Below are positions 27,482 through 35,293 of a stretch of 64,000 bases of DNA, one piece after another. A program made the position numbers and the translations under genes. Origin of the DNA: Bradyrhizobium sp. CCGB12 (lineage in GTDB: Bacteria > Pseudomonadota > Alphaproteobacteria > Rhizobiales > Xanthobacteraceae); NCBI RefSeq assembly GCF_024199845.1, contig NZ_JANADO010000001.1:1550001-1614000 (forward strand), written 5' to 3'. Within the stretch, counting starts at the first letter, position 1; every line of letters begins with the position of its first letter. The notes below the pieces were generated by a model. It was not told where the DNA came from and searched no databases. It saw nothing but the letters and a program-made list of their open reading frames with translations.

Positions 27482-27779
27482 CTAGTCGAACAATTGCGGT
27501 CTGATGTCTTGCGCGCCGTGAAGAATGGCACGGATTTCGACGTGGTCGGGGTTGCACCGTGTAGAAAATCAGATGGGATTGGAAGCGGAAACGTCGATAG
27601 CCTGCTGCAAGTTCATCCACTTGCTGGCCGATCAAGGGGAAGTCGGCGAGAAGTCCGAAGGAACGGATCAAACCGGCGTAATAAGCTTCAGCCTGATATT
27701 TGCCGAACCGGCTCTCGGTGAAGTCGTAGATGTCGATCAGGTCGGCTCGGGTGCGCTCCGATAACCGGTACTCAGCCAT
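27482..27779 (-). pseudogene. ParE/RelE-type toxin, frameshifted
   Basis: The reading frame from ATG 27779 gives MAEYRLSERTRADLIDIYDF, then FGLLADFPLIGQQVDELAAG and YRRFRFQSHLIFYTVQP, a typical ParE toxin. At a run of four C (four G on the plus strand, about 27548-27551) the frame shifts. Removing one C restores DHVEIRAILHGAQDIRPQLF and a stop at 27482, the normal ParE ending. As written the gene continues in frame into the threonine aldolase. The length of 298 nt is 3n+1, fitting one inserted base. Either a real inactivating mutation or a homopolymer sequencing error is possible. It overlaps the antitoxin by 8 bp. Confidence 0.85.
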
Positions 27780-27987
27780 GGCGGCGTTGAGCAACGCGTT
27801 GACGCGCGGCAGCGAGGATGTCGTCCGGCGTGTCCGAGGTGAAGCTGTTGCAATCGGGCTGAGCGAACAGCGCTTGATATCGGCGGACCTGCTCGTCACG
27901 GGGCAGCTTGGCCCATGCCTCAAGCTCCGCCTCGGAGGGCGTTGCCGACGGCGTGATGTTGGTGAGCTGGTCGGTCGTCTGGGACAT
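27772..27987 (-). CDS. Putative antitoxin of the ParE-type module
   Basis: A 71-residue acidic protein, MSQTTDQLTNITPSATPSEA, then LEAWAKLPRDEQVRRYQALF and DDILAAARQRVAQRRHG. It ends 8 bp inside the ParE-type toxin gene, the standard antitoxin-first arrangement. It is not a clear ribbon-helix-helix protein, so the antitoxin role rests mainly on position, size and overlap. An upstream ATG at 27996 would add three residues. The frame is intact even though the toxin frame is broken. Confidence 0.7.
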   Translation of the reverse strand: MSQTTDQLTNITPSATPSEAELEAWAKLPRDEQVRRYQALFAQPDCNSFTSDTPDDILAAARQRVAQRRHG

Positions 27988-28007
27988 CGACAGCATGTTA
28001 CCACAAC

Positions 28008-28031
28008 AAAAAGGCCCCGGAAACCGGGGCC
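28008..28031 (-). terminator. Rho-independent terminator of rpsD
   Basis: On the minus strand GGCCCCGG, a three-base loop TTT, and CCGGGGCC form a perfect 8-bp GC stem followed by TTTTTGTT. It lies 24 bp after the rpsD stop, in the right orientation. Confidence 0.9.
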
Positions 28032-28055
28032 TTTGAGCAATGGATAGCGGAGATA

Positions 28056-28673
28056 TCAGCGCGAATAGAATTCGACGACCAGATGGGGCTCCATCTGCAC
28101 CGGGAACGGTACGTCGGAGAGGCCGGGAATGCGCACGTACTTCGCGGTCATCTTGCCGTGGTCGACTTCGAGATAGTCGGGGGTGTCGCGCTCGGGGAGC
28201 TGGCTGGCTTCGAGCACGTGGGCGAGCTGCTTGGAGGCTTCCTTGACCTCGATCACGTCGCCGACCTTGAGCTGGTAGCTTGAGATGTTGACCTTGCGGC
28301 CGTTCACCTTGATGTGGCCGTGATTGATGAACTGGCGGGCAGCGAAGATCGTCGAGACGAACTTGGCGCGGTACACGACCGCGTCGAGACGACGCTCGAG
28401 CAGGCCGATCAGGTTCTCGCCGGTGTCACCCTTGAGGCGGCTCGCCTCGACATAGATGCCGTGGAACTGACGCTCGGAGATGTTGGCGTAGTAGCCCTTC
28501 AGCTTCTGCTTGGCGCGCAGCTGCACGCCGAAGTCGGAAAGCTTGCCCTTGCGGCGCTGGCCGTGCTGGCCGGGGCCGTACTCGCGGCGGTTCACGGGGC
28601 TCTTCGGGCGGCCCCAGATGTTCTGGCCCATACGGCGATCGAGTTTGTACTTCGCCTCACTGCGCTTAGTCAT
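28056..28673 (-). CDS. rpsD: 30S ribosomal protein S4
   Basis: A 205-residue primary 16S rRNA-binding protein that nucleates 30S body assembly. [20 protein letters not shown] and the [20 protein letters not shown] block are family-specific. The S4 RNA-binding domain covers about residues 94-155 ([20 protein letters not shown], then [16 protein letters not shown]). The C-terminus ends [10 protein letters not shown] as in other S4 proteins. The start at 28673 follows a GAAGAGGACGCG ribosome site. It is not in a large ribosomal operon; it has its own promoter, a hairpin-bearing leader and a terminator. It lacks N-terminal zinc-binding cysteines. Confidence 0.98.
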   Translation of the reverse strand: MTKRSEAKYKLDRRMGQNIWGRPKSPVNRREYGPGQHGQRRKGKLSDFGVQLRAKQKLKGYYANISERQFHGIYVEASRLKGDTGENLIGLLERRLDAVVYRAKFVSTIFAARQFINHGHIKVNGRKVNISSYQLKVGDVIEVKEASKQLAHVLEASQLPERDTPDYLEVDHGKMTAKYVRIPGLSDVPFPVQMEPHLVVEFYSR

Positions 28674-28792
28674 CGCGTCCTCTTCAGGTACATGGTTTGA
28701 GGAAACGCGCCCTCCTGTGTGACGGGCTAGCCCGGCACTGACAGGTCCGATCCCCAAAGCTTAAGGGAGAGGACCACGGGTCGCGAAACGCT

Positions 28793-28816
28793 TCGCGGGC
28801 CGAAATCGGCCCGCGA
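28793..28816 (-). promoter_or_regulatory. Strong hairpin at the 5' end of the rpsD leader
   Basis: TCGCGGGCCGA, two-base loop, then TCGGCCCGCGA form an 11-bp perfect stem just downstream of the predicted rpsD start site. There is no T-run, so it is not a simple terminator. It could stabilise the message or be part of S4 autoregulation; the sequence alone does not decide. Confidence 0.5.
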
Positions 28817-28825
28817 GCAGGCGGC

Positions 28826-28854
28826 TTTTAGGGGAGTTTGGGGTTCGCTGTCAA
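28826..28854 (-). promoter_or_regulatory. Sigma-70-type promoter for rpsD
   Basis: On the minus strand TTGACA (28849-28854) and CTAAAA (28826-28831) are separated by exactly 17 bp. The -35 box is a perfect consensus. Transcription would start near 28819, giving a leader of about 145 nt before the rpsD ATG. Confidence 0.7.
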
Positions 28855-28871
28855 TGCGAATGACCCCGGAA

Positions 28872-29639
28872 TCACGTTCTGACCACCCGGATCGGCTTTG
28901 ACCCAGCCGCCCGCAATTCGGCAGCGATTTCAGTGTTCAGGACCTGTTCCAGCCGGGTCAGGACCCGGGCGATCGGGGCGCCGTCCGTCACCCGGTGGTC
29001 CCAGCGGATCACGACATGGATGGTCTGGTCGGGCTCGACCACCCCGTAGCTGACAATGAAGGGGCCGGGCGTGATGGGGTGGAGCTCGCCGCCGCCATAG
29101 GCGGCCACCGAGCTCACCGCGAAGCTGCCGAACCAGTTGCCGCGCTGCCGGCCGAAATTCAGCCCCACCGCCCAGGACAGGCGCCGCAGCGGTAGTGGGA
29201 GGCGGGTCGCCCGCATGATCTTGCGGTACATGGGAACGTCCTCGATCGGCGCCGTCTTGGCGCGCCGGATCTCGGCGTCGACGGCCGCCAGCGCCATCGC
29301 CTCAGGAGCCGCGATCCGCTGTGGCATGACACATTCCTCGCCATCGTCGACCCGCGCAATGGCCACCAGCGCCACGCTCTTCGGCAGCTCATAGAGGGTC
29401 GGCCAAGGCCATTTGGCGTAGACAGTGCGCAGGATCGGCTCCTCCCTGGCGACCAGGGCGAATGCCTTGACGAACATCGCGGCCCAGCCGGCAGGCGTGG
29501 TCGTACCAGCGCGGGCTTCGAGCAGGGGGCGGATGTGGAGAGAACGGGAAAGCGAGACGAAAGGCACGCCCATCGAGGCGTGCATGAGGTCGCAAATCAG
29601 GCGGCGCCGCAGCGAAATCTTCTTGGGCTTCCCGCGCAT
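28872..29639 (-). CDS. 2-oxoacid dehydrogenase E2-like acyltransferase domain protein
   Basis: A 255-residue protein that looks like the catalytic domain of dihydrolipoamide acyltransferase/CAT-like enzymes without lipoyl or subunit-binding domains. The C-terminal HVVIRWDHRVTDGAPIARVL contains the active-site HxxxDG motif. GNWFGSFAVSSVAAYGGGEL and PGPFIVSYGVV match the E2 core. The N-terminus (MRGKPKKISLRRRLICDLM) is basic. The acyl donor and acceptor are unknown. The start at 29639 is chosen over the long upstream extension, which lacks a ribosome site and family support. Confidence 0.82.
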   Translation of the reverse strand: MRGKPKKISLRRRLICDLMHASMGVPFVSLSRSLHIRPLLEARAGTTTPAGWAAMFVKAFALVAREEPILRTVYAKWPWPTLYELPKSVALVAIARVDDGEECVMPQRIAAPEAMALAAVDAEIRRAKTAPIEDVPMYRKIMRATRLPLPLRRLSWAVGLNFGRQRGNWFGSFAVSSVAAYGGGELHPITPGPFIVSYGVVEPDQTIHVVIRWDHRVTDGAPIARVLTRLEQVLNTEIAAELRAAGSKPIRVVRT

Positions 29640-29740
29640 CGCTCTTTCGGTTCCCGGATTAAAATATGTGCAGCGGGCGGGGAGCCCGCTCGCTCGCTCT
29701 AGCACGAACCAACCCGCTTGGGGCCGGTCGGTTCGCCGCA

Positions 29741-29945
29741 TCAGGGCGCCGGCGAGGCCAGCGGCTTGGTCTTGGCAACGACGTAAACTCCTAGCAATTC
29801 AATGGCTTGTTGACGTCGATCTTGGCATCGTGCACCGCGCCTGCCGGGATCTGGTGGGAATCGCCGACCTTCAGACGCTGGTCCGGCCGGCCCGCGATGA
29901 GGAGGTCGAGCTCGCCCTCCAGGCAAGCGAGCAAAGTCTTTTGAG
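29741..29945 (-). pseudogene. Cupin-domain protein remnant
   Basis: On the minus strand one frame reads ACLEGELDLLIAGRPDQRLK, then VGDSHQIPAGAVHDAKIDVN, the second half of a cupin barrel. After NKPLN it hits a stop, while the next frame gives LLGVYVVAKTKPLASPAP and a stop at 29741, the expected cupin C-terminus. One base is missing near 29797. The N-terminal half, with the first cupin motif (HxH), is absent; a GGGAGGAG ribosome site and ATG directly precede the fragment in another frame, suggesting a deletion junction. This is a decayed gene. Confidence 0.75.
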
Positions 29946-30005
29946 CATGGTTCTCCTCCCTGGAGTGGCCGACCCTAGCAGCGCCGCGGTTCCCGGCAAG
30001 GCTGT

Positions 30006-30779
30006 TCAACGCTTGATACCTTCGAAAGCCGCCATGATGCCGCGCTGGAACAGCGACCAGTCGAAGCCGAGCGCGATCGCGCGGTAGCCGCGATCGATCA
30101 GGGCATTGGCCTGATCGGCGGTGCGCGCCACGCCGCCGATCGGCACGCCGCTTCTGAGGATGCCGGCCTCCGCACGGGCGACCAGCTCCAGCAATTCCGG
30201 ATCGTCCATCTGGCCGCGCTTGTTGATGGAGGTGGCGAGGTCGCCGGGGCCGATCACCGCGACATCGATGCCGGGCGTTGCCATGATCTCGTCGATGCGA
30301 TTGACGGCATCGACATGCTCGATGGTGATCATGCAGATCATCTCGTCGTCGGCGCCGGCCATGTAGTCCGGCATCGACTGGCCCCAGCGGAAGGGTGCGT
30401 GGAAGGGACCCCAGAGACGGTCGCCGCGCGGCGGATAGCGTACGCTGCGCACCGCCTTCTCGGCGTCCGCGCGGTTGGTGATCATCGGGAAGTTGATGCC
30501 GAAGGCGCCGATGTCCATCGGCGCCTTCGCAAGCCACGGCTCGTTCGCCGCGATCCGCACCAGCGGCGTGCATGGCGTGCCCGTCGTCGCGGCGATCATC
30601 GCATGTGCTTCGGTCAATCCAATCGGGCCATGTTCGAGATCGACGATGATCCAGTCGAGCGAACGCGCCATGATCTGCACCATCTGCACGCTCGGGATCG
30701 TCGCGATCGCGCCGAAGGCGGGGCGCCCCTCGCGCCAGAGCTGGCGGAGACGGTTGAGCGGCGTAGTCGGGACCGACAT
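30006..30779 (-). CDS. HpcH/HpaI aldolase/citrate lyase family protein
   Basis: A 257-residue class II (metal-dependent) aldolase. WIIVDLEHGPIGLTEAHAMI is the conserved N-terminal block, LVRIAANEPWLAKAPMDIGA carries the catalytic Arg region, MICMITIEHVDAVNRIDEIM supplies the metal-binding Glu, and VAVIGPGDLATSI supplies the metal-binding Asp. These enzymes cleave 4-hydroxy-2-oxo acids to pyruvate and an aldehyde, as in homoprotocatechuate breakdown. No aromatic catabolic genes are adjacent. The decayed cupin gene lies immediately downstream, so the two may once have formed one catabolic unit. Confidence 0.92.
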   Translation of the reverse strand: MSVPTTPLNRLRQLWREGRPAFGAIATIPSVQMVQIMARSLDWIIVDLEHGPIGLTEAHAMIAATTGTPCTPLVRIAANEPWLAKAPMDIGAFGINFPMITNRADAEKAVRSVRYPPRGDRLWGPFHAPFRWGQSMPDYMAGADDEMICMITIEHVDAVNRIDEIMATPGIDVAVIGPGDLATSINKRGQMDDPELLELVARAEAGILRSGVPIGGVARTADQANALIDRGYRAIALGFDWSLFQRGIMAAFEGIKR

Positions 30780-30840
30780 GGGAAAACCTGCGCGGGAATG
30801 ACGACGGCGGAGCCTAGCAGCGCGCCGTGAATCCGAACAG

Positions 30841-31638
30841 TCAGGCCGGTACGCGGCCGCCGAAGAACGGCGTCAGTGCAGGTCCCAGCGTATGGGTACG
30901 CTTGGACGTGAAAATGATTTCGGCGCCGGACTGGACGAGATTGCCGACCTGCGGGCCGAGCAGGTCCGAAACGCGGCGGGCGATTGCCGGGGCCGGATCG
31001 ATCCAATGCACCGGCCAGGGGGCGAGCTTGATCAACCGGTCAAGCAATAGCGGATAATGCGTGCAGGCGAGCACGATAGTGTCGGTGCGCGCGGTCGTTT
31101 CCTCGGAAGTGCCGACGAAGCAGGGTTTCAGCTCCGCGAAAATGTCGCCGTCGCCGACCGTGGTGCCGCTGAGCGCCGCCTCGGCGAGCGAGGCAAGCTC
31201 GGGTGAGCCGACCAGCGTCACCTCGCAGCCCTGGCCGTGATCCCGGATCAGCGCCTGCGTGTATTCGCGCTTGACGGTGGCCTTGGTGCCGAGCACGGAG
31301 ACGCGCCGTGTCTTCGACTGCGCGCAGGCCGGCTTGATCGCTGGCACCGTGCCGACGAAGGGCACCTGATAGGCCGCACGCAAGTGGCTCATCACCGAAA
31401 CGGACATGGTATTGCAGGCGATCACCACCAGGTCAGGCCTGTGCGCGGTGATCAGATCTCCGACCAGTGGCACGACCCGGGCGATGATCTCGTCCTCGCT
31501 ATGGTGGCCGTAGGGAAAGAAAGCGTCGTCGGCGACGTAGACGTAATGCGCGTCCGGGCGCGCGGCCACGACCTCACGGAGCACCGTGAGCCCGCCAAGG
31601 CCGGAATCGAACACCAGGATCGTCGGGGAATAGGTCAC
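30841..31638 (-). CDS. murI: Glutamate racemase
   Basis: A 265-residue cofactor-independent racemase making D-glutamate for peptidoglycan. The first catalytic cysteine is in VVIACNTMSVSVMS and the second in TIVLACTHYPLLLD. VFDSGLGGLTVLREV at the N-terminus holds the conserved Asp-Ser. The length is normal. It lies upstream of the aldolase gene on the same strand with a 61-bp gap and is divergent from a cytochrome b561 gene. Confidence 0.97.
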   Translation of the reverse strand: MTYSPTILVFDSGLGGLTVLREVVAARPDAHYVYVADDAFFPYGHHSEDEIIARVVPLVGDLITAHRPDLVVIACNTMSVSVMSHLRAAYQVPFVGTVPAIKPACAQSKTRRVSVLGTKATVKREYTQALIRDHGQGCEVTLVGSPELASLAEAALSGTTVGDGDIFAELKPCFVGTSEETTARTDTIVLACTHYPLLLDRLIKLAPWPVHWIDPAPAIARRVSDLLGPQVGNLVQSGAEIIFTSKRTHTLGPALTPFFGGRVPA

Positions 31639-31811
31639 GTGGTTACCTTAAGGCGCCATGGTTACCATTCGGTTTTTGGGGCGGTTTTGCGGCGGGGCCG
31701 CTTCGGGCCGATTTGGAACGATTCCATTGCGCGATTGTCGCATCTTCCCGCTATCAGCAGCCATGCTGCACTGCGGATGGGGGCATATCCGCAAAATTCC
31801 GGGGAGCCGAC

Positions 31812-32363
31812 ATGATCAGAAACACCCGCAACGGTTGGGGCAGCGTTTCCCGCTGGCTGCACTGGGTATTGGCGCTCACGATCATCGGCATGATCGGCTT
31901 CGGCTGGTGGATGAACCACATCCCGGCGCGTCCCGACCGGTTCTTCTACCGCTCGATCCATGCCGACATCGGCTATGTGATCCTGCTGCTCACCGTGCTG
32001 CGTCTGGTCTGGCGCGTCATCAACCCGACGCCGGCACTGCCGGCCGACAGCCAGCCCTGGCAGAAGCTCGCCGCCCGCATCAGCCACGGCGCGCTCTACC
32101 TTGCCGTGATCGTCGTCGTCATGCTCGGCTGGGCCCATTCCGGCGCGCACGCGCCTGATTATTCGGACTTCTTCGGCCTGTTTCACGTGCCGCAATTCAC
32201 CTCTCCCGACCGTGCGACGGCGAACGCCTACGAGGACCGCCACATTTTCTTTGCCTATGTGCTGCTCGCCCTGATCGCGGTTCACCTGGTCGCCGCCCTC
32301 TGGCACCATTTCATCCGCCGCGACGGCGTCGTGGCGCGGATGGTGGCGGAGGACGCGAGGTAG
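31812..32363 (+). CDS. Cytochrome b561 family protein
   Basis: A 183-residue four-helix inner-membrane dihaem cytochrome. Haem-ligand histidines are seen in SRWLHWVLALTIIGMIGFG (helix 1), RSIHADIGYVILLLTVLRLV (helix 2) and IAVHLVAALWHHFI (helix 4). RISHGALYLAVIVVVMLGW forms helix 3. Such proteins shuttle electrons from quinol, for example to superoxide or periplasmic acceptors. The ATG at 31812 is chosen because the preceding in-frame sequence is noncoding in character. A palindromic repeat follows 37 bp downstream. Confidence 0.94.
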   Translation: MIRNTRNGWGSVSRWLHWVLALTIIGMIGFGWWMNHIPARPDRFFYRSIHADIGYVILLLTVLRLVWRVINPTPALPADSQPWQKLAARISHGALYLAVIVVVMLGWAHSGAHAPDYSDFFGLFHVPQFTSPDRATANAYEDRHIFFAYVLLALIAVHLVAALWHHFIRRDGVVARMVAEDAR

Positions 32364-32400
32364 GGCACGATTGAAGAGTGTGAAGTGCGCTCTCTCGGCA

Positions 32401-32459
32401 CCGTCATTGCAAGCCAACGGGTCCGCGCGAAGCGCGGCCCCGTTGGCTCGCAATGACGG
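32401..32459. repeat. Palindromic intergenic repeat, 59 bp
   Basis: The arms CCGTCATTGCAAGCCAACGG and CCGTTGGCTCGCAATGACGG flank a CCGCGCGAAGCGCGG centre. It shares its arm and centre with the right half of the element at 16548-16663, so the two are copies of one family. It sits between the cytochrome b561 and GST genes. Confidence 0.85.
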
Positions 32460-32504
32460 GGTAGGATGTAGCGCCAGTCTTGCTTCATCTCTTCAGGAGG
32501 CCTC

Positions 32505-33146
32505 ATGCTCACCGTCCATCATCTGGGCAAGTCTCAGTCCGAGCGCATCGTCTGGCTGTGCGAGGAGCTGGGACTTCCCTACGAGCTGAAGCGCTACGCG
32601 CGCGACCCCGTCACCATGCTGGCACCGCCGGATTACAAGGCGTTGCACCCGATCGGGGCGGCGCCCGTCATCACCGACGGCGACCTCGTGCTCGCGGAGT
32701 CCGGCGCCATCGTCGACTATCTCATGGCCGGATACGGCAATGGGCGCCTCGTGCTCCGACCTGACGACGCTGATTTTGCGCAGTTCCTGTACTGGTTTCA
32801 CTTCGCTAACGGCACGCTGCAAGCCGGCATGGGCCGATTGATGATCTTGAACCGGCTCAAGCTCGCCGAGGACAACCCGATGCTGCTCGCGACCAGGGGG
32901 CGTGTCGATCGCGCCTTCGATCTGGTGGAGGCGCGCGTTCGCGATGCCGAATATCTGGCGGGCAGCACCTTCACCACGGCCGATATCATGATGGGTTTCT
33001 CGCTCACCACGATGCGCTACTTCCAGCCCTACGATTTGTCGCGCTGTCCGAATGTGGTCGGATATCTCGGCCGCATCGGTGACCGTCCTGGCTACCGGCG
33101 TGCGATGGAAAAGGGCGATCCGGGCATGGCACTGCTCCTGAGCTAG
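32505..33146 (+). CDS. Glutathione S-transferase family protein
   Basis: A 213-residue two-domain GST. The N-terminal thioredoxin-like domain has HHLGKSQSERIVWLCEELGL with the likely catalytic Ser, the cis-Pro segment IGAAPVITDGDLVLAESGAI, and the Glu-Ser pair binding glutathione. The C-terminal helical domain includes YLAGSTFTTADIMMGFSL, with the N-capping box Asp. The gene converges on the Popeye-like gene with a 6-bp gap. The substrate is unknown. Confidence 0.94.
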   Translation: MLTVHHLGKSQSERIVWLCEELGLPYELKRYARDPVTMLAPPDYKALHPIGAAPVITDGDLVLAESGAIVDYLMAGYGNGRLVLRPDDADFAQFLYWFHFANGTLQAGMGRLMILNRLKLAEDNPMLLATRGRVDRAFDLVEARVRDAEYLAGSTFTTADIMMGFSLTTMRYFQPYDLSRCPNVVGYLGRIGDRPGYRRAMEKGDPGMALLLS

Positions 33147-33152
33147 CAGCGG

Positions 33153-33959
33153 TCACGCGATCCTGTTCGTCGTCGCCGCTCGCTCGCTCGCAAGCTGCTT
33201 CTGCAAGCGGTCGATGTTTTGCAGGAGGCGCTGGCTGGTCAGCACCAGGAAGTAGTAGCCGAACTGCGGATCCTGGAAGTAGATCTCGAGCAGCCGGTCA
33301 TAGGTGATCGTCAGCACCTGTCCGTCCTCGATGCATTCGATCGTTCCGGTGCGCCGGTTGTCCGGCGTGAGGAAGCCAAGCTCGCCCATCAGCGCGCCCG
33401 GCAGAATTTCGACATTGATCTCCTTGACCAGGAACTTGCCGGTGACCGTGAGGAGCATCTCCTTGGCTGGATCGCCCAGTTTGAACAGCGTGTCGCCGCG
33501 GCGATATTTGCGCTCGGTCATGAACGGCTTGAGCCACTCGATCGACATGTCGCCCTCGGCGGCATGGCGCGCTTTCTTCACCAGCTTGAGCATCTGCCGG
33601 AGGCGCAGGGCGTTGATCGGAAGCAGAAGCAGATAGAGCAGGAACGTCGAGACGTTGGCGGTGAGCGCGCCGAACACGGCGAAGAAGGCGCAGCCGACCA
33701 TGTTGGCGACGCGCAGGGGTACCATCGTCCGCATCAGGAGGGTGGCGACGAAGAAGACGGCGCCGACTACGGCGAACAGATTGGCCAGAGTGATGTTGTG
33801 GATGAAGATCTCCAACAGCCGGTTGAAGATTGCATCGTAGGTGACGTTGTTGGGATCGAGGCCCATCTGGACCAGGATCTTCGCGATCCTGAGGTTGTCC
33901 GTCGCCGCATCGAGAATGCGATCGAGGATCGACGAAATGTCTGCGCTGCCGGACGGCAT
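33153..33959 (-). CDS. Popeye-like membrane protein with cyclic-nucleotide-binding domain
   Basis: A 268-residue protein. Residues about 57-77, 81-100 and 102-118 are three close membrane helices. They are followed by a linker and a cyclic-nucleotide-binding beta-barrel at about 140-250. The phosphate-cassette-like segment is GALMGELGFLTPDNRRTGTI, keeping the Gly-Glu-Leu and an Arg. Three short helices followed by a CNB-like domain is the Popeye (POPDC) architecture, known in animals and some bacteria. It could be an anchored cAMP or cGMP sensor. The catalytic output is unknown. The true start is ATG 33957-33959; the longer open frame upstream is a shadow of the SecD-like gene. Confidence 0.85.
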   Translation of the reverse strand: MPSGSADISSILDRILDAATDNLRIAKILVQMGLDPNNVTYDAIFNRLLEIFIHNITLANLFAVVGAVFFVATLLMRTMVPLRVANMVGCAFFAVFGALTANVSTFLLYLLLLPINALRLRQMLKLVKKARHAAEGDMSIEWLKPFMTERKYRRGDTLFKLGDPAKEMLLTVTGKFLVKEINVEILPGALMGELGFLTPDNRRTGTIECIEDGQVLTITYDRLLEIYFQDPQFGYYFLVLTSQRLLQNIDRLQKQLASERAATTNRIA

Positions 33960-34213
33960 GGTACTAACCCCGCGTAAGGCCTTCAGTCCTGGTCGGTATG
34001 CTCGACACGTATAGCCGAAATCGAATGACGGCCGCCTGAAATGAAGCCTTTGGCCATCATGTCGCAAGAGGCAAATTTTAGCCCGATCGGGCGTTTCGGC
34101 AATTGCCCGTTGGTTGCCCGTGTGGTCGCAACGCAGCCATGATTCGGGGCGGGTTTCGCCGTTGCGGAAGGGGCTGGAGCCCCGGGGGGCGGGGGCGTCG
34201 GACGTTCGTCGCC

Positions 34214-35293
34214 CTATGGCTTGGCGGCGGGTTGCACGACCTGCAGCTCGACGAGGCCGAGACGTCCGGGCAGCGAGCCGGCGCGCAGCAGCATGGCGAC
34301 GCTGTTGGCCTCTTCCAGGGTGAAGTTGCCGGAAATCTGGCCGGAGCCGCCGGTGATGGGCTCGCGGATCACGGGGGCGGAGATCACCTTGTCGTCGAGC
34401 GCGATGGCGAAGGGCGTTCCGACGTTCTCTGCGGTGATGTGGGCGAAGCGTCGCGTGCCGCGGCCGTTGAAGCGGAACGAGGCGATCGGCTCCTTCGTGT
34501 CGCTCGTAAATCCCGGTCCCGCATAGCTGATGTCGTCGCCGTCGAGCGCGCTGGCCTTGACCAGATAGGGGCGCTTGTCCTTGAAACCGAGCAGGACTTC
34601 CGTGCCCGCCGGCGGCGTACTGGATCGCGCCTGCTCCGCCGGCATCGAGAGATCGATCAGGCGGAAGCTGACCTTGACCTTCCTGGCGAAGATCGCGGTG
34701 ATGCGCTCGGGCTCCATCGCGCCCGGCAGGAAGATGCGGATGCGGTCCGCTCCCTCGGGCTGGACGCTGGCGAGAGTGACGCCGGCGTCCTTGAGGCGCT
34801 GTTCGATCATGGCGGTGGAATCTTCGACGAGATCGCGCAGCCGTGCGGCGGATGCGGCGTCGGTCGGCGCGAGCCTGATCAGCCCGTCTCCGCCGTCGGT
34901 CACGGTGAGCGCGTGTGCGGGCAGCTCCTCCGCCGCCGCGGCGAGCTTGCGCGTGAGCTGTTCGCGACCTTTGGCGTCCGCGATCTTCACCTCGACGCTG
35001 CCGTCGCGAATCGCGAGTCCGGAGAAGGCGATCCGGCCCTCGCGCAGGATCTTGTAGACGTCGTCGCGCAAGTCCGTGGCGACCGCCTCCCGCAAGGCGT
35101 CGGTGTCCACCTTGTAGACGATGCGCGACCCGCCCAGCTTCTCCATCTTGTCGGCAATGAAGGCCGCGACCTTGACGCGCATCTTGTCGAATTGACTGTC
35201 GGCGAATGCCACGCCGGACAAGGCGATGGTCGATGCCATGGCGAGCGCGACGATCAGCCTCGTGATGCAATTCCGCAGATGCGTAGGCATCAT
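34214..35293 (-). CDS. SecD-like protein lacking the membrane channel domain
   Basis: A 359-residue exported protein. A signal peptide (ITRLIVALAMASTIALSGVA, then FAD) is followed by SecD P1-type sequence. The DSTAMIEQRLKDAGVTLASV block and the QPEGADRIRIFLPG strand match SecD. The end (QISGNFTLEEANSVAMLLRA, then GSLPGRLGLVELQVVQP) equals the SecD segment just before its six-helix MMPL-type domain, which is missing. So this is a freestanding periplasmic SecD head, not the translocase itself. Start choice among GTG 35296 and ATG 35293/35290 is uncertain; GAGG lies immediately upstream. Confidence 0.85.
   Translation of the reverse strand: MMPTHLRNCITRLIVALAMASTIALSGVAFADSQFDKMRVKVAAFIADKMEKLGGSRIVYKVDTDALREAVATDLRDDVYKILREGRIAFSGLAIRDGSVEVKIADAKGREQLTRKLAAAAEELPAHALTVTDGGDGLIRLAPTDAASAARLRDLVEDSTAMIEQRLKDAGVTLASVQPEGADRIRIFLPGAMEPERITAIFARKVKVSFRLIDLSMPAEQARSSTPPAGTEVLLGFKDKRPYLVKASALDGDDISYAGPGFTSDTKEPIASFRFNGRGTRRFAHITAENVGTPFAIALDDKVISAPVIREPITGGSGQISGNFTLEEANSVAMLLRAGSLPGRLGLVELQVVQPAAKP

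Noticed and set aside
26394..28040. Single 548-codon open frame joining ParE-like sequence to threonine aldolase
   Set aside because: The join depends on a one-base shift in a C run; correcting it gives a normal ParE end and stop. The aldolase has its own start codons and full family length without the extension.
28793..28816. Terminator for the E2-like gene
   Set aside because: The stem is strong but has no following T-run in either direction, and it lies downstream of a consensus promoter, so a leader element fits better.
33153..35270. 705-codon open frame covering both the Popeye-like gene and the SecD-like region
   Set aside because: Upstream of ATG 33959 the translation is Arg/His-rich shadow sequence opposite the real SecD-like frame; GC-rich DNA simply lacks stops there.
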